A stretch of 64,000 nt of DNA, taken from contig NZ_JABSNM010000011.1 of the NCBI RefSeq assembly GCF_013294065.1, positions 86,552-150,551 on the forward strand, written 5' to 3'. Positions 1-13,440 of this stretch are shown in pieces. Under the pieces are notes generated by a model. The model searched no databases. It was not told where the DNA came from and saw nothing but the letters and a program-made list of their open reading frames with translations. Within the stretch, counting starts at the first letter, position 1; every line of letters starts with the position of its first letter. A program made the position numbers and the translations under genes. Origin of the DNA: Sphaerotilus uruguayifluvii (GTDB taxonomy: Bacteria; Pseudomonadota; Gammaproteobacteria; Burkholderiales; Burkholderiaceae_C).

Positions 1-1502
1 TCCCGCTGGCCCTGACGCTGCTCGCCCCTGGCGCCCAGGCCTCCAGCCACCGCGAGGCGCCCTTCATCACCACCGCCCCGAAGGTCGATGCCAGCGACTT
101 CTACATGTTCCGCAGCTATGAGGCCGGCCGCTCCGACTTCGTCACGCTGATCGCCAACTACCTGCCGCTGCAGGACGCCTACGGCGGCCCGAACTACTTC
201 GCGCTCGATCCGAACGCGCTCTACGAGATCCACATCGACAACAACGGGGACGCGAAGGAGGACCTGAGCTTCCAGTTCCGCTTCCGCAACACCCTGTCCA
301 ACGGCGGCGCCGGCACCAGCCTGAAGATCGGCGACCGCTCGGTCGGCATTCCGCTGGTCCAGTCCGGCCAGGTCTCGCAGGTGGGCGACCCGAACCTGCA
401 GCTGGCCGAGACCTATACCGTGCAGGTGGTGCGCGGCGACCGCCGCACCGGCACCCGCCAGGCGCTGACCCAGGTCGGCACCGGCAGCGAGACCTTTGCC
501 AAGCCGGTCGACAACATCGGCGTCAAGACGATTCCCGACTACGCCGGCTACGCCGCCAGGCATGTGCATGCGGTCGCGATTCCGGGCTGCGCGACGCCAG
601 GGCGGATGTTTGTCGGCCAGCGCCAGGATCCGTTCGCGGTCAATCTCGGTCCGGTCTTCGACCTGGTCAACGCGCCGGTCTCGGTCATCACCGATCCGGC
701 GCTGACCGGCGCGGTGCCCAACCCGCTCGGCGCGAAGAACGTCACCGCGATCGCGCTGGAGATCCACCGCAGCTGCCTGACCCATGGCGACGACGTGATC
801 GGCGGCTGGACCAGCGCCAGCCTGCGCCAGGCCCGGCTGATCGACGGCAGGCCCGGCAGCGGCCACCAGGCCAGCGAGCGCGCCGGCGGCGCCTGGACGC
901 AGGTGTCGCGCCTGGGCATGCCCCTGGTCAACGAGGTGGTCATCGGGCTGAAGGACAAGGACCGCTTCAACGCCTCCAAGCCCTCGGGCGATGCGCAGTT
1001 CGCCGACTACGTGACCCATCCGACGCTGCCGGCGCTGCTGGAGATCGCGCTGAACCTGCCGAAGACCGCGCCGACCAACCTGCCGCGCACCGATCTGGTC
1101 ACCACCTTCCTGACCGGCATCAAGGGCGTGAACCAGCCGAAGAACGTCGTCGCCTCGGAAATGCTGCGGCTGAACACCGGCATCGCGCCGGTGGCCTATG
1201 CCGAGCAGAACCGGCTCGGCATCGTCGGCAACCTGCTGGCCGGCGGCAACGACAACGCCGGCTTTCCGAATGGCCGCCGGCCCAAGGACGATGTGGTCGA
1301 CATCTCGCTGGTGGCGGTGATGGGCGGGCTGTGCCTGGCCAATGGCGACACCGACAAGCTCGGCTTCGGCTCGGCCTGCCGTCCGTCCGCGGTGCCGCTG
1401 GGCGCGACGGCGCTGAAGCTGCATGACGCGGTCGACCAGGCCGCGGTGCCGCTGCTGGCCGGCTTTCCCTACCTGAACACGCCGGTGCCCGGCAGCAAGT
1501 GA
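1..1502 (+). CDS. DUF4331 domain-containing exported protein (5' partial)
   Basis: The reading frame is already open at base 3, so the true start lies before the window. The first residues read as the end of a signal peptide (LTLLAPGAQA) followed by SSHREAPFIT and DASDFYMFRSYE, which are hallmarks of the DUF4331 family. DUF4331 proteins are secreted or periplasmic and have no assigned activity. The visible part is about 499 residues, close to full length, so only the first part of the signal peptide seems missing. A small lipoprotein, a repeat protein and a HupE-like membrane protein follow on the same strand. No catalytic motif could be assigned. Confidence 0.85.
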   Translation, partial: PLALTLLAPGAQASSHREAPFITTAPKVDASDFYMFRSYEAGRSDFVTLIANYLPLQDAYGGPNYFALDPNALYEIHIDNNGDAKEDLSFQFRFRNTLSNGGAGTSLKIGDRSVGIPLVQSGQVSQVGDPNLQLAETYTVQVVRGDRRTGTRQALTQVGTGSETFAKPVDNIGVKTIPDYAGYAARHVHAVAIPGCATPGRMFVGQRQDPFAVNLGPVFDLVNAPVSVITDPALTGAVPNPLGAKNVTAIALEIHRSCLTHGDDVIGGWTSASLRQARLIDGRPGSGHQASERAGGAWTQVSRLGMPLVNEVVIGLKDKDRFNASKPSGDAQFADYVTHPTLPALLEIALNLPKTAPTNLPRTDLVTTFLTGIKGVNQPKNVVASEMLRLNTGIAPVAYAEQNRLGIVGNLLAGGNDNAGFPNGRRPKDDVVDISLVAVMGGLCLANGDTDKLGFGSACRPSAVPLGATALKLHDAVDQAAVPLLAGFPYLNTPVPGSK

Positions 1503-1549
1503 GCCGCGAGGCGAACGCGCATTCCACCATCCTCATCCGGAGCATCACC

Positions 1550-1831
1550 ATGACCTCTTGCCTGTCCTGGCGCCACCGTGGCGGCCGCCTTCTGGGCGCG
1601 GCCGGCCTGGCCCTGCTGCTGGCGGCCTGCGGCGGCAGCGGCGACACCGCGGCCCATGCCGGCGCGACCGTCATCACCGAGGTGCCGGCCAGCGCCACCG
1701 TCTCGGCCGAGGCCTACAGCGGCTTCGCCTCGACGCTGGCGGCCCAGTCCGACGACACCGCCGAGCCGATCGATCTGGCGATGGTCGTGCCGCCGACCTC
1801 CGAGACCGCCGAGCCGGTCGAGCTGCGCTGA
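1550..1831 (+). CDS. small lipoprotein of unknown function
   Basis: This predicts a 93-residue protein. A basic N-terminus (WRHRGGR) leads to a hydrophobic stretch and a lipobox, LLLAAC, followed by GGSGD, so it should be lipidated and membrane anchored. The rest is short, acidic and Thr/Pro-rich with no recognised domain. The ATG at 1550 is preceded by CGGAG at a suitable distance. A GTG at 1499 overlapping the DUF4331 stop would add 17 residues ahead of the signal sequence and is less likely. It lies 47 bp after the DUF4331 gene and 21 bp before the next gene, so the four genes are probably co-transcribed. Confidence 0.65.
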   Translation: MTSCLSWRHRGGRLLGAAGLALLLAACGGSGDTAAHAGATVITEVPASATVSAEAYSGFASTLAAQSDDTAEPIDLAMVVPPTSETAEPVELR

Positions 1832-1852
1832 GCGGCGCGGGGAGCTTGGCCG

Positions 1853-3070
1853 ATGCCCATCGCCTCGACATCGCTGCCCGCCCGGCCGGGCCGTGGCCTC
1901 GTGCTGGCGGGACTGCTGGTCCTGGCCGGTCCGCTGCAGGCGGCGCCGTTCACGCCTGCCTCCGACGAGGAGGTGGTCGAGCGGCTGCCGGCCCGGCCCG
2001 GCCTGGCCGAGCGCCGCGCCCGCGCCGAGCTGCAGCGCGATCCCTCGCGTCTGCCGCTGGCGCTGGCGGTGGCGCGCGAGGCGATCGACCGCGCCCGCCG
2101 CGAGGGCGATCCGCGCGAGTACGGCGCCGCGCAGGCCGCGCTGGCGCCGTGGTGGGCGCAGCGCGACGCACCGGCGCCGGTGCGGCTGCTGCGTGCCACG
2201 ATCCTGCAGGCACGGCATGAGTTCGCGCCTGCGCTGCTCGACCTGCAGGCGCTGGCGGGCGACGCGTCGGTGCCGCTGGCGCTGCGGGCCCAGGCCGGGC
2301 TGACGCAGGTCGCGGTGCTGCAGGTGCAGGGTCGTCTGGCCGAGGCGGCGCGCGCCTGCCGCGCCCTGCAGGCGCCCGAGCTGGCGGCCGCCGGTGCGGG
2401 GCTGGCCCGGGCGGCCGAGGTCTGCGAGGCCGAGATCGACAGCCTGGCCGGCGGGGATCCGCGCCAGGCGGCACGGCGTCTGGAGGCGCTGGCGCGCCAG
2501 GCGCCGCAGGACCGCTGGCTGGCGCTGGTGCGCGGCGAACTGGCGGTGCGTCTGGGCGACGAGGCCCAGGCCGAGGCGCTGCTGCGGCAGGCGGCCGCTC
2601 CGGCGCAGGACCCGTATGCGATCGCCGCGCTGGCCGACTGGCTGCTCGACCGCGGTCGCGCGGGCGAGGCGCTGGCGCTGGTCTCGACCGGACCGGCCGA
2701 GGCCGACGCGCTGCGGCTGCGCCGGCTGGTCGCGATGGCCCGGCTGAAGGATGCGCGGGTCGGCGACGAGCTGGCCCGCATGCGCGAGCAGCTGCAGACG
2801 GCGCGCCGGCGGGGCGAGCCCCACGCCCGCGAGGAAGCGCGGCTGGCGCTGGACGTGGAGGCCGATGCGCCGCGGGCCTGGGCGCTGGCGCGCGACAACT
2901 GGGCCTCGCAGCGCGAACCGGCCGACGCGGTGCTGCTGTGGCGCAGCGCACGGGCGGCGGGCCGGTCCGACGAGGCCATGCGGCTGCTGCGGGCCTGGAC
3001 GGCCGACCCTGCCCGGGTCGATCGGCGCCTGCGCGAGCCGACCGCAGCCCCGGCCCGGGAGGTCTCATGA
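1853..3070 (+). CDS. exported TPR-like repeat protein
   Basis: This predicts 405 residues with an N-terminal signal peptide ending near LAGPLQAAPF. After that it consists almost wholly of Ala/Arg/Leu-rich helices in pairs of roughly 34 residues, for example around GRLAEAARACRAL, DEAQAEALLRQAA and GRAGEALALV, which is the look of tetratricopeptide-type repeats. Such proteins usually act as protein-protein scaffolds. The stop overlaps the ATG of the HupE-like gene (ATGA), implying coupled translation. No enzyme motif is visible. The function within the DUF4331 cluster is unknown. Confidence 0.65.
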   Translation: MPIASTSLPARPGRGLVLAGLLVLAGPLQAAPFTPASDEEVVERLPARPGLAERRARAELQRDPSRLPLALAVAREAIDRARREGDPREYGAAQAALAPWWAQRDAPAPVRLLRATILQARHEFAPALLDLQALAGDASVPLALRAQAGLTQVAVLQVQGRLAEAARACRALQAPELAAAGAGLARAAEVCEAEIDSLAGGDPRQAARRLEALARQAPQDRWLALVRGELAVRLGDEAQAEALLRQAAAPAQDPYAIAALADWLLDRGRAGEALALVSTGPAEADALRLRRLVAMARLKDARVGDELARMREQLQTARRRGEPHAREEARLALDVEADAPRAWALARDNWASQREPADAVLLWRSARAAGRSDEAMRLLRAWTADPARVDRRLREPTAAPAREVS

Positions 3071-4227
3071 ACCGAAGCCTTCACCGCAGGCCGTGCGGCC
3101 TGATGGCGGCGCTGCTGTTCCTGCTGTGCACGCTGGCCTGCCCGGTGGCCTGGGCGCACCAGGCCAGCGATGCCTATCTGGACTGGCGCATCGACGGTGC
3201 GCGCATCGAGCAGCGCATCGACCTGTCGCTGCGCGATCTCGACCGCGAGCTGGGGCTGGATGCCGATGACGACGGCGTGCTGCGCTGGGCCGAGATTCGC
3301 CGGCGCGAGGCCGAGATCGTCAGCCTGGCCGAGGCCGGCGTGACGGTGCAGGCCGACGGGGTCGACTGTCCGGTGCGCGAGCGCCTCGCGCTCCAGATCG
3401 AGCGTCATGCCGATGGTCCGGCGGCGGTGCTGCGTGCGACCCGGGTCTGCGCGGCGGCGGTGCGGTCGCTTCGGCTGGACTACCGCATGTTCGCCGCCAG
3501 CGATCCGGCGCATCGCGGGCTGCTGCGTCTGGAGGACCGGGCGCGAGGCACGGTGCATTCCGCGGTGCTGGTGCCGGGCGCGGGCACGCGCGACTGGACG
3601 CTGGGCGGCGGCGCGGGCTTCGTCGACTTCGTCGGCGAAGGGCTGCACCACATCGCCATCGGGCTGGACCACATTCTCTTTCTGGTCACGCTGCTGCTGG
3701 TGGCGGTCTGGCGGCGCGACGGGCCGGGCTGGTCGCCGCGGGAGACGGCCGCCTCGGCCTGGCGCGAGGCGCTGACGCTGGTCAGCGCCTTCACGCTGGC
3801 GCATTCGCTGACCCTGATGCTGGCCGCCACCGGCATGCTGGCGCCGCCCTCGCGCTGGGTCGAGTCGCTGATCGCCGCCAGCGTCCTGCTGGCCGCGATC
3901 GACAACCTGCGCCCGCTGCTGCCCGGGCCGCGCTGGCCGCTGGTCAGCCTGTTCGGGCTGGTGCACGGCTTCGGCTTTGCCGGGCCGCTGCAGGATCTCG
4001 GCCTGCGCGAGGGGCATCTGCTGCTGCCGCTGCTGGGCTTCAACCTCGGCGTGGAGCTCGGGCAGCTCGCGCTGGTGGCGGTGCTGCTGCCGCTGGCGAT
4101 CGCGCTGCGCCATGCGCCGGGCTACCGGCGGCTGGCGGTGCAGGGCGGCTCCGGCGCGATCGCGCTGCTGGCGCTGGTCTGGACCGCCGAGCGCGGTCTG
4201 GACCTGTCGCTGCTGCCGCTGCCCTGA
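3067..4227 (+). CDS. HupE/UreJ family membrane protein
   Basis: This predicts 386 residues. A signal-like helix ends at PVAWAHQASDAY, and a soluble region of about 170 residues follows. The C-terminal half has about six membrane helices carrying the family patterns GEGLHHIAIGLDHILF, AHSLTL and LVHGFGFAG. The conserved His and Asp residues at the membrane face are typical of HupE/UreJ proteins, some of which move Ni or Co; most members of this long subfamily have no known substrate. The ATG at 3067 overlaps the previous stop by 4 bp, which decides the start over longer in-frame options. A strong inverted repeat follows the stop. Confidence 0.8.
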   Translation: MNRSLHRRPCGLMAALLFLLCTLACPVAWAHQASDAYLDWRIDGARIEQRIDLSLRDLDRELGLDADDDGVLRWAEIRRREAEIVSLAEAGVTVQADGVDCPVRERLALQIERHADGPAAVLRATRVCAAAVRSLRLDYRMFAASDPAHRGLLRLEDRARGTVHSAVLVPGAGTRDWTLGGGAGFVDFVGEGLHHIAIGLDHILFLVTLLLVAVWRRDGPGWSPRETAASAWREALTLVSAFTLAHSLTLMLAATGMLAPPSRWVESLIAASVLLAAIDNLRPLLPGPRWPLVSLFGLVHGFGFAGPLQDLGLREGHLLLPLLGFNLGVELGQLALVAVLLPLAIALRHAPGYRRLAVQGGSGAIALLALVWTAERGLDLSLLPLP

Positions 4228-4228
4228 G

Positions 4229-4249
4229 CCGCGGCGTCGGGCGCCGCGG
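4229..4249. terminator. hairpin between convergent hupE-like and cysK genes
   Basis: An 8-bp perfect stem (CCGCGGCG / CGCCGCGG) with a 5-nt loop fills the 25 bp between the two stop codons. It lacks a T-run on either side, so if it terminates transcription it does so as a GC-rich bidirectional block. Confidence 0.5.
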
Positions 4250-4252
4250 GCC

Positions 4253-5176
4253 TCAGCCCTCGACCGGCAGGAAGCCCTCGATCGACAGGTAGCGTTCGCC
4301 GGTGTCGTAGTTGAAGCCGAGCACGCGGCTGCCGGCCGGCAGCTCGGCCAGCTTCTGGGCGATGGCCGCCAGCGTCGCGCCGCTGGAGATGCCCACCAGC
4401 AGGCCTTCCTCGCGGGCGCTGCGGCGGGCCATCTCGCGTGCGGCCTCGGCCTCGACCTGGATCACGCCGTCGAGCAGCTCGGTGTGCAGGTTCTTCGGCA
4501 CGAAGCCGGCGCCGATGCCCTGGATCGGATGCGGCGCGGGCGCACCGCCGCTGATGACCGGCGAGGCCGCCGGCTCGACCGCAAACACCTTCAGGTTCGG
4601 CCAGGCGGCCTTGAGCGCCTGCGCGCAGCCCGACAGGTGGCCGCCGGTGCCCACGCCGGTGATCAGCACGTCCAGACCCTCGGGAAAGTCGGCCAGGATC
4701 TCCTGCGCCGTGGTGCGCACATGCACCGCGACGTTGGCCGGATTCTCGAACTGCTGCGGCATCCAGGCGCCGGGCGTGGCGGCGACCAGCTCCTGCGCCT
4801 TCTCGATCGCGCCCTTCATGCCCTTCTCGCGCGGCGTCAGAACGAACTTCGCGCCGTAGGCCAGCATCAGGCGGCGGCGCTCGATGCTCATGCTCTCGGG
4901 CATCACCAGCACCAGCGGGTAGCCCTTGACCGCAGCCACCATCGCCAGGCCGACGCCGGTGTTGCCCGAGGTCGGCTCGACGATGGTGCCGCCGGGCTGC
5001 AGCGCGCCGCTGGCCTCGGCGTCCTCGATCATCGCCAGCGCGATGCGGTCCTTGATCGAGCCGCCGGGATTGCCGCGCTCGGACTTGATCCAGACCTCGT
5101 GGCCCGCGCCGAACAGGCGGTTGACGCGGATGTGCGGCGTGCGGCCGATCGTGGCGAGAACGTTGTCAGCTTTCAT
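4253..5176 (-). CDS. cysK: cysteine synthase A (O-acetylserine sulfhydrylase)
   Basis: This PLP enzyme makes L-cysteine from O-acetylserine and sulfide in the cytoplasm. The 307-residue length is normal. GGSIKDR carries the PLP-binding lysine (Lys42), TSGNTG binds the substrate, and [10 protein letters not shown] is the PLP-phosphate loop. RYLS near the C-terminus also fits the family. The ATG at 5176 is chosen because AAGGAA lies 7 bp upstream and [16 protein letters not shown] matches the usual N-terminus; the frame stays open much further upstream without coding character. CysM is an alternative name for this family, but the length and C-terminus favour CysK. Confidence 0.9.
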   Translation of the reverse strand: MKADNVLATIGRTPHIRVNRLFGAGHEVWIKSERGNPGGSIKDRIALAMIEDAEASGALQPGGTIVEPTSGNTGVGLAMVAAVKGYPLVLVMPESMSIERRRLMLAYGAKFVLTPREKGMKGAIEKAQELVAATPGAWMPQQFENPANVAVHVRTTAQEILADFPEGLDVLITGVGTGGHLSGCAQALKAAWPNLKVFAVEPAASPVISGGAPAPHPIQGIGAGFVPKNLHTELLDGVIQVEAEAAREMARRSAREEGLLVGISSGATLAAIAQKLAELPAGSRVLGFNYDTGERYLSIEGFLPVEG

Positions 5177-5314
5177 CGGAATTCCTTGCCCTGGTACGAG
5201 AACGTGACAGATGGGATGAGGGGTGGAGAATCTGCATTCTGGCGCATCGACAGCAGCACCGTCGGCCGCTGACAATCCCGCCGCCCGGCCCCGACCGACC
5301 TGTCCTTCCTGCCC

Positions 5315-6028
5315 ATGGCCCGACTGCCTCGCCTTGCCATCGCCGGCCTTGCCCACCATGTCATCCAGCGCGGGCACAACCGCCAGCCCGTCTTTCTCGA
5401 CGACGAGGATCGCCTGGCCTATCTGGCCGCGCTGCGCGAATCGGCGGCGCTGCACCGCGTCGCCGTGCATGCCTATGTGCTGATGTCCGATCACCTGCAC
5501 CTGCTGGTGACGCCGCCGAGCGCCGAGGCGCTGAGCAAGATGCTGCAGGCCATCGGCCGGCGCTACGTGGCGGCCTTCAACCGCCGCCACGGCCGCATCG
5601 GCACGCTCTGGGACGGGCGCTTTCGCGCCACCGTCATCGAGGAGGGGCCGCACCTGCTGTCGTGCATGCGCTACATCGAGCAGAACCCGCAGCGCCTCAT
5701 CCCGCCCACGCCGGCCGGCGAGTACGCCTGGTCGAGCGCGATGCACCATCTTGGGCGCCAGCGCGACATGCTGGTGAGCACGCATGCCTGCTACTGGCAG
5801 CTCGGCAACACGCCCTTCGAGCGCGAGATCGCCTGGCAGCGCCTGCTCGACGAGCCGCTGATGCCCGACGAGGTGCAGATGCAGACCGACAGCGCGCTCA
5901 AGGGCTGGGCGCTCGGATCGGGCGCATTTCTTGCAAAGCTGGGCGCCTCCTGCGAGCGTCCGATGGCCCCGCGCCCGCGTGGCCGTCCGGCACGCGCTCC
6001 CAGGTCCGAGACCCCGGCCTCGCCCTGA
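5315..6028 (+). CDS. REP-associated tyrosine transposase (RAYT, Y1_Tnp domain)
   Basis: This predicts 237 residues. The N-terminal part is the IS200-like Y1 transposase fold: [15 protein letters not shown], then the HUH metal motif H60-L-H62 in [11 protein letters not shown], and the catalytic tyrosine Tyr120 in [11 protein letters not shown]. RAYTs are domesticated single-copy relatives of IS200/IS605 transposases that act on REP palindromes. All key residues are intact. The gene is flanked downstream by a 12-bp perfect palindrome and by repeats of the kind often seen next to RAYT genes. The ATG at 5315 gives the normal [11 protein letters not shown] start. It sits alone between cysK and gltB. 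Confidence 0.85.
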   Translation: MARLPRLAIAGLAHHVIQRGHNRQPVFLDDEDRLAYLAALRESAALHRVAVHAYVLMSDHLHLLVTPPSAEALSKMLQAIGRRYVAAFNRRHGRIGTLWDGRFRATVIEEGPHLLSCMRYIEQNPQRLIPPTPAGEYAWSSAMHHLGRQRDMLVSTHACYWQLGNTPFEREIAWQRLLDEPLMPDEVQMQTDSALKGWALGSGAFLAKLGASCERPMAPRPRGRPARAPRSETPASP

Positions 6029-6053
6029 GGGCCGCACCGGACCGGTGCGGCCC
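6029..6053. repeat. perfect 12-bp palindrome directly after the RAYT gene
   Basis: GGGCCGCACCGG, one A, then the exact reverse complement begin one base after the stop codon. It may be a REP-like target of the adjacent transposase or a terminator; no T-run follows directly. Confidence 0.6.
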
Positions 6054-6069
6054 GGGGCAGGGCCATCCG

Positions 6070-6133
6070 CTGATCTGTCCCCAATTTTATTCAGAAGGGC
6101 GGCGGGGGCTTTTGATCGGGAGTCTGACCCCTT
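6070..6133 (+). repeat. paired TCTGwCCCC motifs flanking the RAYT gene
   Basis: Two related stretches lie about 50 bp apart: ATCTGTCCCCAATTTTAT and GTCTGACCCCTTTTGTTT. Short motifs of this kind (GGGGACAGAT or GGGGTCAGA on the other strand) recur beside RAYT genes in many proteobacteria. This stretch is much richer in A/T than its surroundings. Confidence 0.45.
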
Positions 6134-6143
6134 TTGTTTTTGC

Positions 6144-6172
6144 TTGAGGGGCGTGTTGCGCTGCGGTAGATT
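6144..6172 (+). promoter_or_regulatory. sigma-70-type promoter for gltBD
   Basis: TTGAGG (6144-6149) and TAGATT (6167-6172) are separated by exactly 17 bp, and the gltB ATG follows 38 bp later with AGGAG just upstream of it. The local fall in GC content supports a promoter. Confidence 0.6.
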
Positions 6173-6210
6173 CGCACGGTTTTCCCTATTGTCATTCCTA
6201 GGAGTGCGCC

Positions 6211-10971
<4,761 letters not shown>

Positions 10972-10993
10972 TTGGCGTGTCCGCCGCCGCCAT

Positions 10994-11012
10994 GCGCCCG
11001 GGATCCGGGCGC
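10994..11012 (+). other. hairpin in the gltB-gltD spacer
   Basis: An 8-bp perfect stem (GCGCCCGG / CCGGGCGC) with a 3-nt loop lies 23 bp after the gltB stop and 46 bp before gltD. There is no T-run. It could stabilise the upstream message or cause partial termination, setting the ratio of the two subunits. Confidence 0.45.
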
Positions 11013-11058
11013 GCGGCGCGGCGGATCCCGACAGCATCACCGCGAGATTGAACGCATC

Positions 11059-12525
11059 ATGGGTAAGGTCACTGGTTTCCTCGAATACGACCGCATCGAA
11101 GAAGGCTACGAGCCGGTCGAGAAGCGCCTCAAGAACTACAAGGAATTCGTCATCGGTCTGAGCCCCGAGCAGGCGAAGGTCCAGGGCGCGCGCTGCATGG
11201 ACTGCGGCACGCCGTTCTGCAACAACGGCTGCCCGGTCAACAACATCATTCCGGACTTCAACGACCTGGTCTATCACCAGGACTGGCAGAACGCGATCAC
11301 CGTCCTGCACAGCACCAACAACTTCCCCGAGTTCACCGGCCGCATCTGCCCGGCGCCGTGCGAGGCCGCCTGCGTGGCCAACATCAACGGCGACGCCATC
11401 GGCATCAAGTCGATCGAGCACGCGATCATCGACAAGGCCTGGGCCGAGGGCTGGGTCAAGCCGCAGCCGGCCAAGGTCAAGACCGGCAAGAAGGTCGCCG
11501 TCGTCGGCGCCGGCCCGGCCGGTCTGGCCGCGGCCCAGCAGCTCGCGCGCGTCGGCCATGACGTGACCGTGTTCGAGAAGAACGACAAGGTCGGCGGCCT
11601 GCTGCGCTACGGCATTCCCGACTTCAAGCTCGACAAGGGCCACATCGACCGCCGCGTCAAGCAGCTCGAGGCCGAGGGCATCAAGTTCCGCACCAACGTC
11701 GTCGTCGGCGAGTGGCCGAAGGGCTCCAAGGTCACCAACTGGGCCAAGGAGACCGTCAGCGCCGAGAGCCTGAAGGCCGAGTTCGACGCGGTGCTGCTGA
11801 CCGGCGGCTCCGAGCAGTCGCGCGACCTGCCGATCCCGGGCCGCGAGCTCTCGGGCATCCATTTCGCGATGGAGCTGCTGCCGCAGCAGAACAAGGTCAA
11901 CCACGGCGGCAAGGTCAAGGACGCGATCCGTGCCGACGGCAAGCATGTCATCGTCATCGGCGGCGGCGACACCGGCAGCGACTGCGTGGGCACCTCCAAC
12001 CGCCACGGCGCCGCCAGCGTCACCCAGTTCGAGGTGATGCCCCAGCCGCCCGAGCAGGAGAACAAGCCGCTGGTCTGGCCCTACTGGCCGCTGAAGCTGC
12101 GCACCTCCTCGAGCCACGAGGAAGGCTGCGTGCGCGAGTTCGCCATCTCGACCAAGGAATTCGTCGGCAAGGACGGCCGTGTCACCGGCCTGAAGACCGT
12201 GCACGTCGAGTTCAAGGACGGCAAGCTGGTCGAGATCCCCGGCACCGAGAAGGAATACAAGGCCGACCTGGTGCTGCTGGCGATGGGCTTCGTCAATCCG
12301 GTCGCCTCGGTGCTGGATTCCTTCGGCGTGGCCAAGGACGCACGCGGCAACATCAAGGCCACGACCGAGATCGACGGCGGCTACAGGACCAGCGTCGACA
12401 AGGTCTTCGCCGCCGGCGACATGCGCCGTGGCCAGTCGCTGGTGGTCTGGGCGATCCGCGAAGGCCGCCAGGCCGCCCGCGCGGTCGACGAGTTCCTGAT
12501 GGGCTCGACCACGCTGCCGCGCTGA
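11059..12525 (+). CDS. gltD: glutamate synthase small subunit
   Basis: This 488-residue protein is the NADPH-oxidising, electron-delivering partner of GltB. Two cysteine clusters near the N-terminus ([14 protein letters not shown] starting at Cys46, and CPAPCEAAC) hold [4Fe-4S] centres. GAGPAG marks the FAD site and GGGDTG the NADPH site. The ATG at 11059 gives the usual [12 protein letters not shown] start; an in-frame ATG at 10972 would add 29 residues with no similarity to the family. It is downstream of gltB in the same operon and is followed by a strong hairpin. Confidence 0.95.
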   Translation: MGKVTGFLEYDRIEEGYEPVEKRLKNYKEFVIGLSPEQAKVQGARCMDCGTPFCNNGCPVNNIIPDFNDLVYHQDWQNAITVLHSTNNFPEFTGRICPAPCEAACVANINGDAIGIKSIEHAIIDKAWAEGWVKPQPAKVKTGKKVAVVGAGPAGLAAAQQLARVGHDVTVFEKNDKVGGLLRYGIPDFKLDKGHIDRRVKQLEAEGIKFRTNVVVGEWPKGSKVTNWAKETVSAESLKAEFDAVLLTGGSEQSRDLPIPGRELSGIHFAMELLPQQNKVNHGGKVKDAIRADGKHVIVIGGGDTGSDCVGTSNRHGAASVTQFEVMPQPPEQENKPLVWPYWPLKLRTSSSHEEGCVREFAISTKEFVGKDGRVTGLKTVHVEFKDGKLVEIPGTEKEYKADLVLLAMGFVNPVASVLDSFGVAKDARGNIKATTEIDGGYRTSVDKVFAAGDMRRGQSLVVWAIREGRQAARAVDEFLMGSTTLPR

Positions 12526-12561
12526 TCGGTGCCGGGGCCGTGCGCCCCGGATGCGCTGCTG

Positions 12562-12583
12562 CAGGCCGCCTCCGGGCGGCCTG
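12562..12583. terminator. hairpin with UNCG-type tetraloop between gltD and the methyltransferase gene
   Basis: A 9-bp perfect stem (CAGGCCGCC / GGCGGCCTG) is closed by the loop TCCG, a UNCG-type tetraloop known to be very stable in RNA. It lies between the two convergent stop codons and is probably the end of the gltBD transcript. Confidence 0.6.
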
Positions 12584-12585
12584 TG

Positions 12586-13350
12586 TCATTGCGGCGGCCT
12601 GGGGCGCGCCTCGTAGACGAAGAGCCAGAAGCCGCTGCGCACGACCCATTCGGCCGCCAGCAGCTCGACCGCCATCTGCTCGCCCAGCGCCTCCAGCGGC
12701 GCCGGGTCGGAAATGTTCGCGTAGGAGAAGAAGGCGCGGCCCTGGGGCGCCAGATGCGCGGGCAGCTGCTCGAAGAAGCGCCGCGCCAGCTGGCCGGCGG
12801 TGTCGTCGAGCGCCGGATGGCGCCGGCCGCCATGGTCGGCGTGCATCAGCGGCAGGTTGAACAGCACGCTGTCGAAGCGCTGAGGTGCCGGACCGGCCAC
12901 CGGTGCGAACAGGTCGCCCTGGCGCACCTGGGCCCGTGCGGCCAGGCCAGCGCGCTCCAGATTGGCCTGGGTGGCGTGCACCGCCGCGTCGGTCACGTCG
13001 AGCATCAGCACCTCGTCGGCCAGGCCCTGGTGCAGCAGCGTCAGCCCGAGCGCGCCGGTGCCGCAGCCCAGCTCCAGCAGCCGGCCCAGGCGAGGGCGCT
13101 CGCGCAGCAGCGTGCGCAGGATGAACTGGCTGCTCGAGGCCGCATGCGGGCGATACAGCCCTGGCGGCGTGTCGATGTCGAGGCCGTGGACCGGGCAGCC
13201 GCCGCCGTGCTCGGCCAGCGCGACCACATGGCGCTCGTGCTCGTCGACCGAGAAGGGCGACAGCATCTCGGCCATCGAGGCGGGCAGGTGGCCGCGGCGC
13301 AGCTCGTCGAAGGGGGCGGGCAGGGGGGGCAGCTTCATGGACGCCATCAT
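12586..13350 (-). CDS. class I SAM-dependent methyltransferase
   Basis: This predicts about 250 residues. [12 protein letters not shown] is the SAM-binding motif I, VLMLDVTD is motif II and VLFNLPLMH resembles the NPPY-type motif of enzymes that methylate nucleic-acid bases or glutamine amides (RsmC/RlmG/PrmC type). The order resembles PrmC-like or RlmG-like proteins but the target cannot be decided. Three in-frame ATGs at 13350, 13347 and 13338 compete and none has a clear ribosome-binding site. It is divergent from mlaF. Confidence 0.75.
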   Translation of the reverse strand: MMASMKLPPLPAPFDELRRGHLPASMAEMLSPFSVDEHERHVVALAEHGGGCPVHGLDIDTPPGLYRPHAASSSQFILRTLLRERPRLGRLLELGCGTGALGLTLLHQGLADEVLMLDVTDAAVHATQANLERAGLAARAQVRQGDLFAPVAGPAPQRFDSVLFNLPLMHADHGGRRHPALDDTAGQLARRFFEQLPAHLAPQGRAFFSYANISDPAPLEALGEQMAVELLAAEWVVRSGFWLFVYEARPRPPQ

Positions 13351-13440
13351 GACGCAGGCCAGCGACCGTTCTTCAAACTCGCATCGGAGCTTTCCCCTAT
13401 CATCGCGGCATCGCCCGCCGGGCGTGAACCTTTTCCGCCC

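Noticed and set aside
1714..4113. A 799-codon minus-strand frame opposite the repeat-protein and HupE-like genes
   Set aside because: Same antisense artefact; the product is Arg/Ser/Ala repeats without a fold or a ribosome-binding site.
5177..6037. N-terminal extension of the cysK frame over the transposase gene
   Set aside because: Family alignment and a good ribosome-binding site place the start at 5176; the extension is antisense to the RAYT gene.
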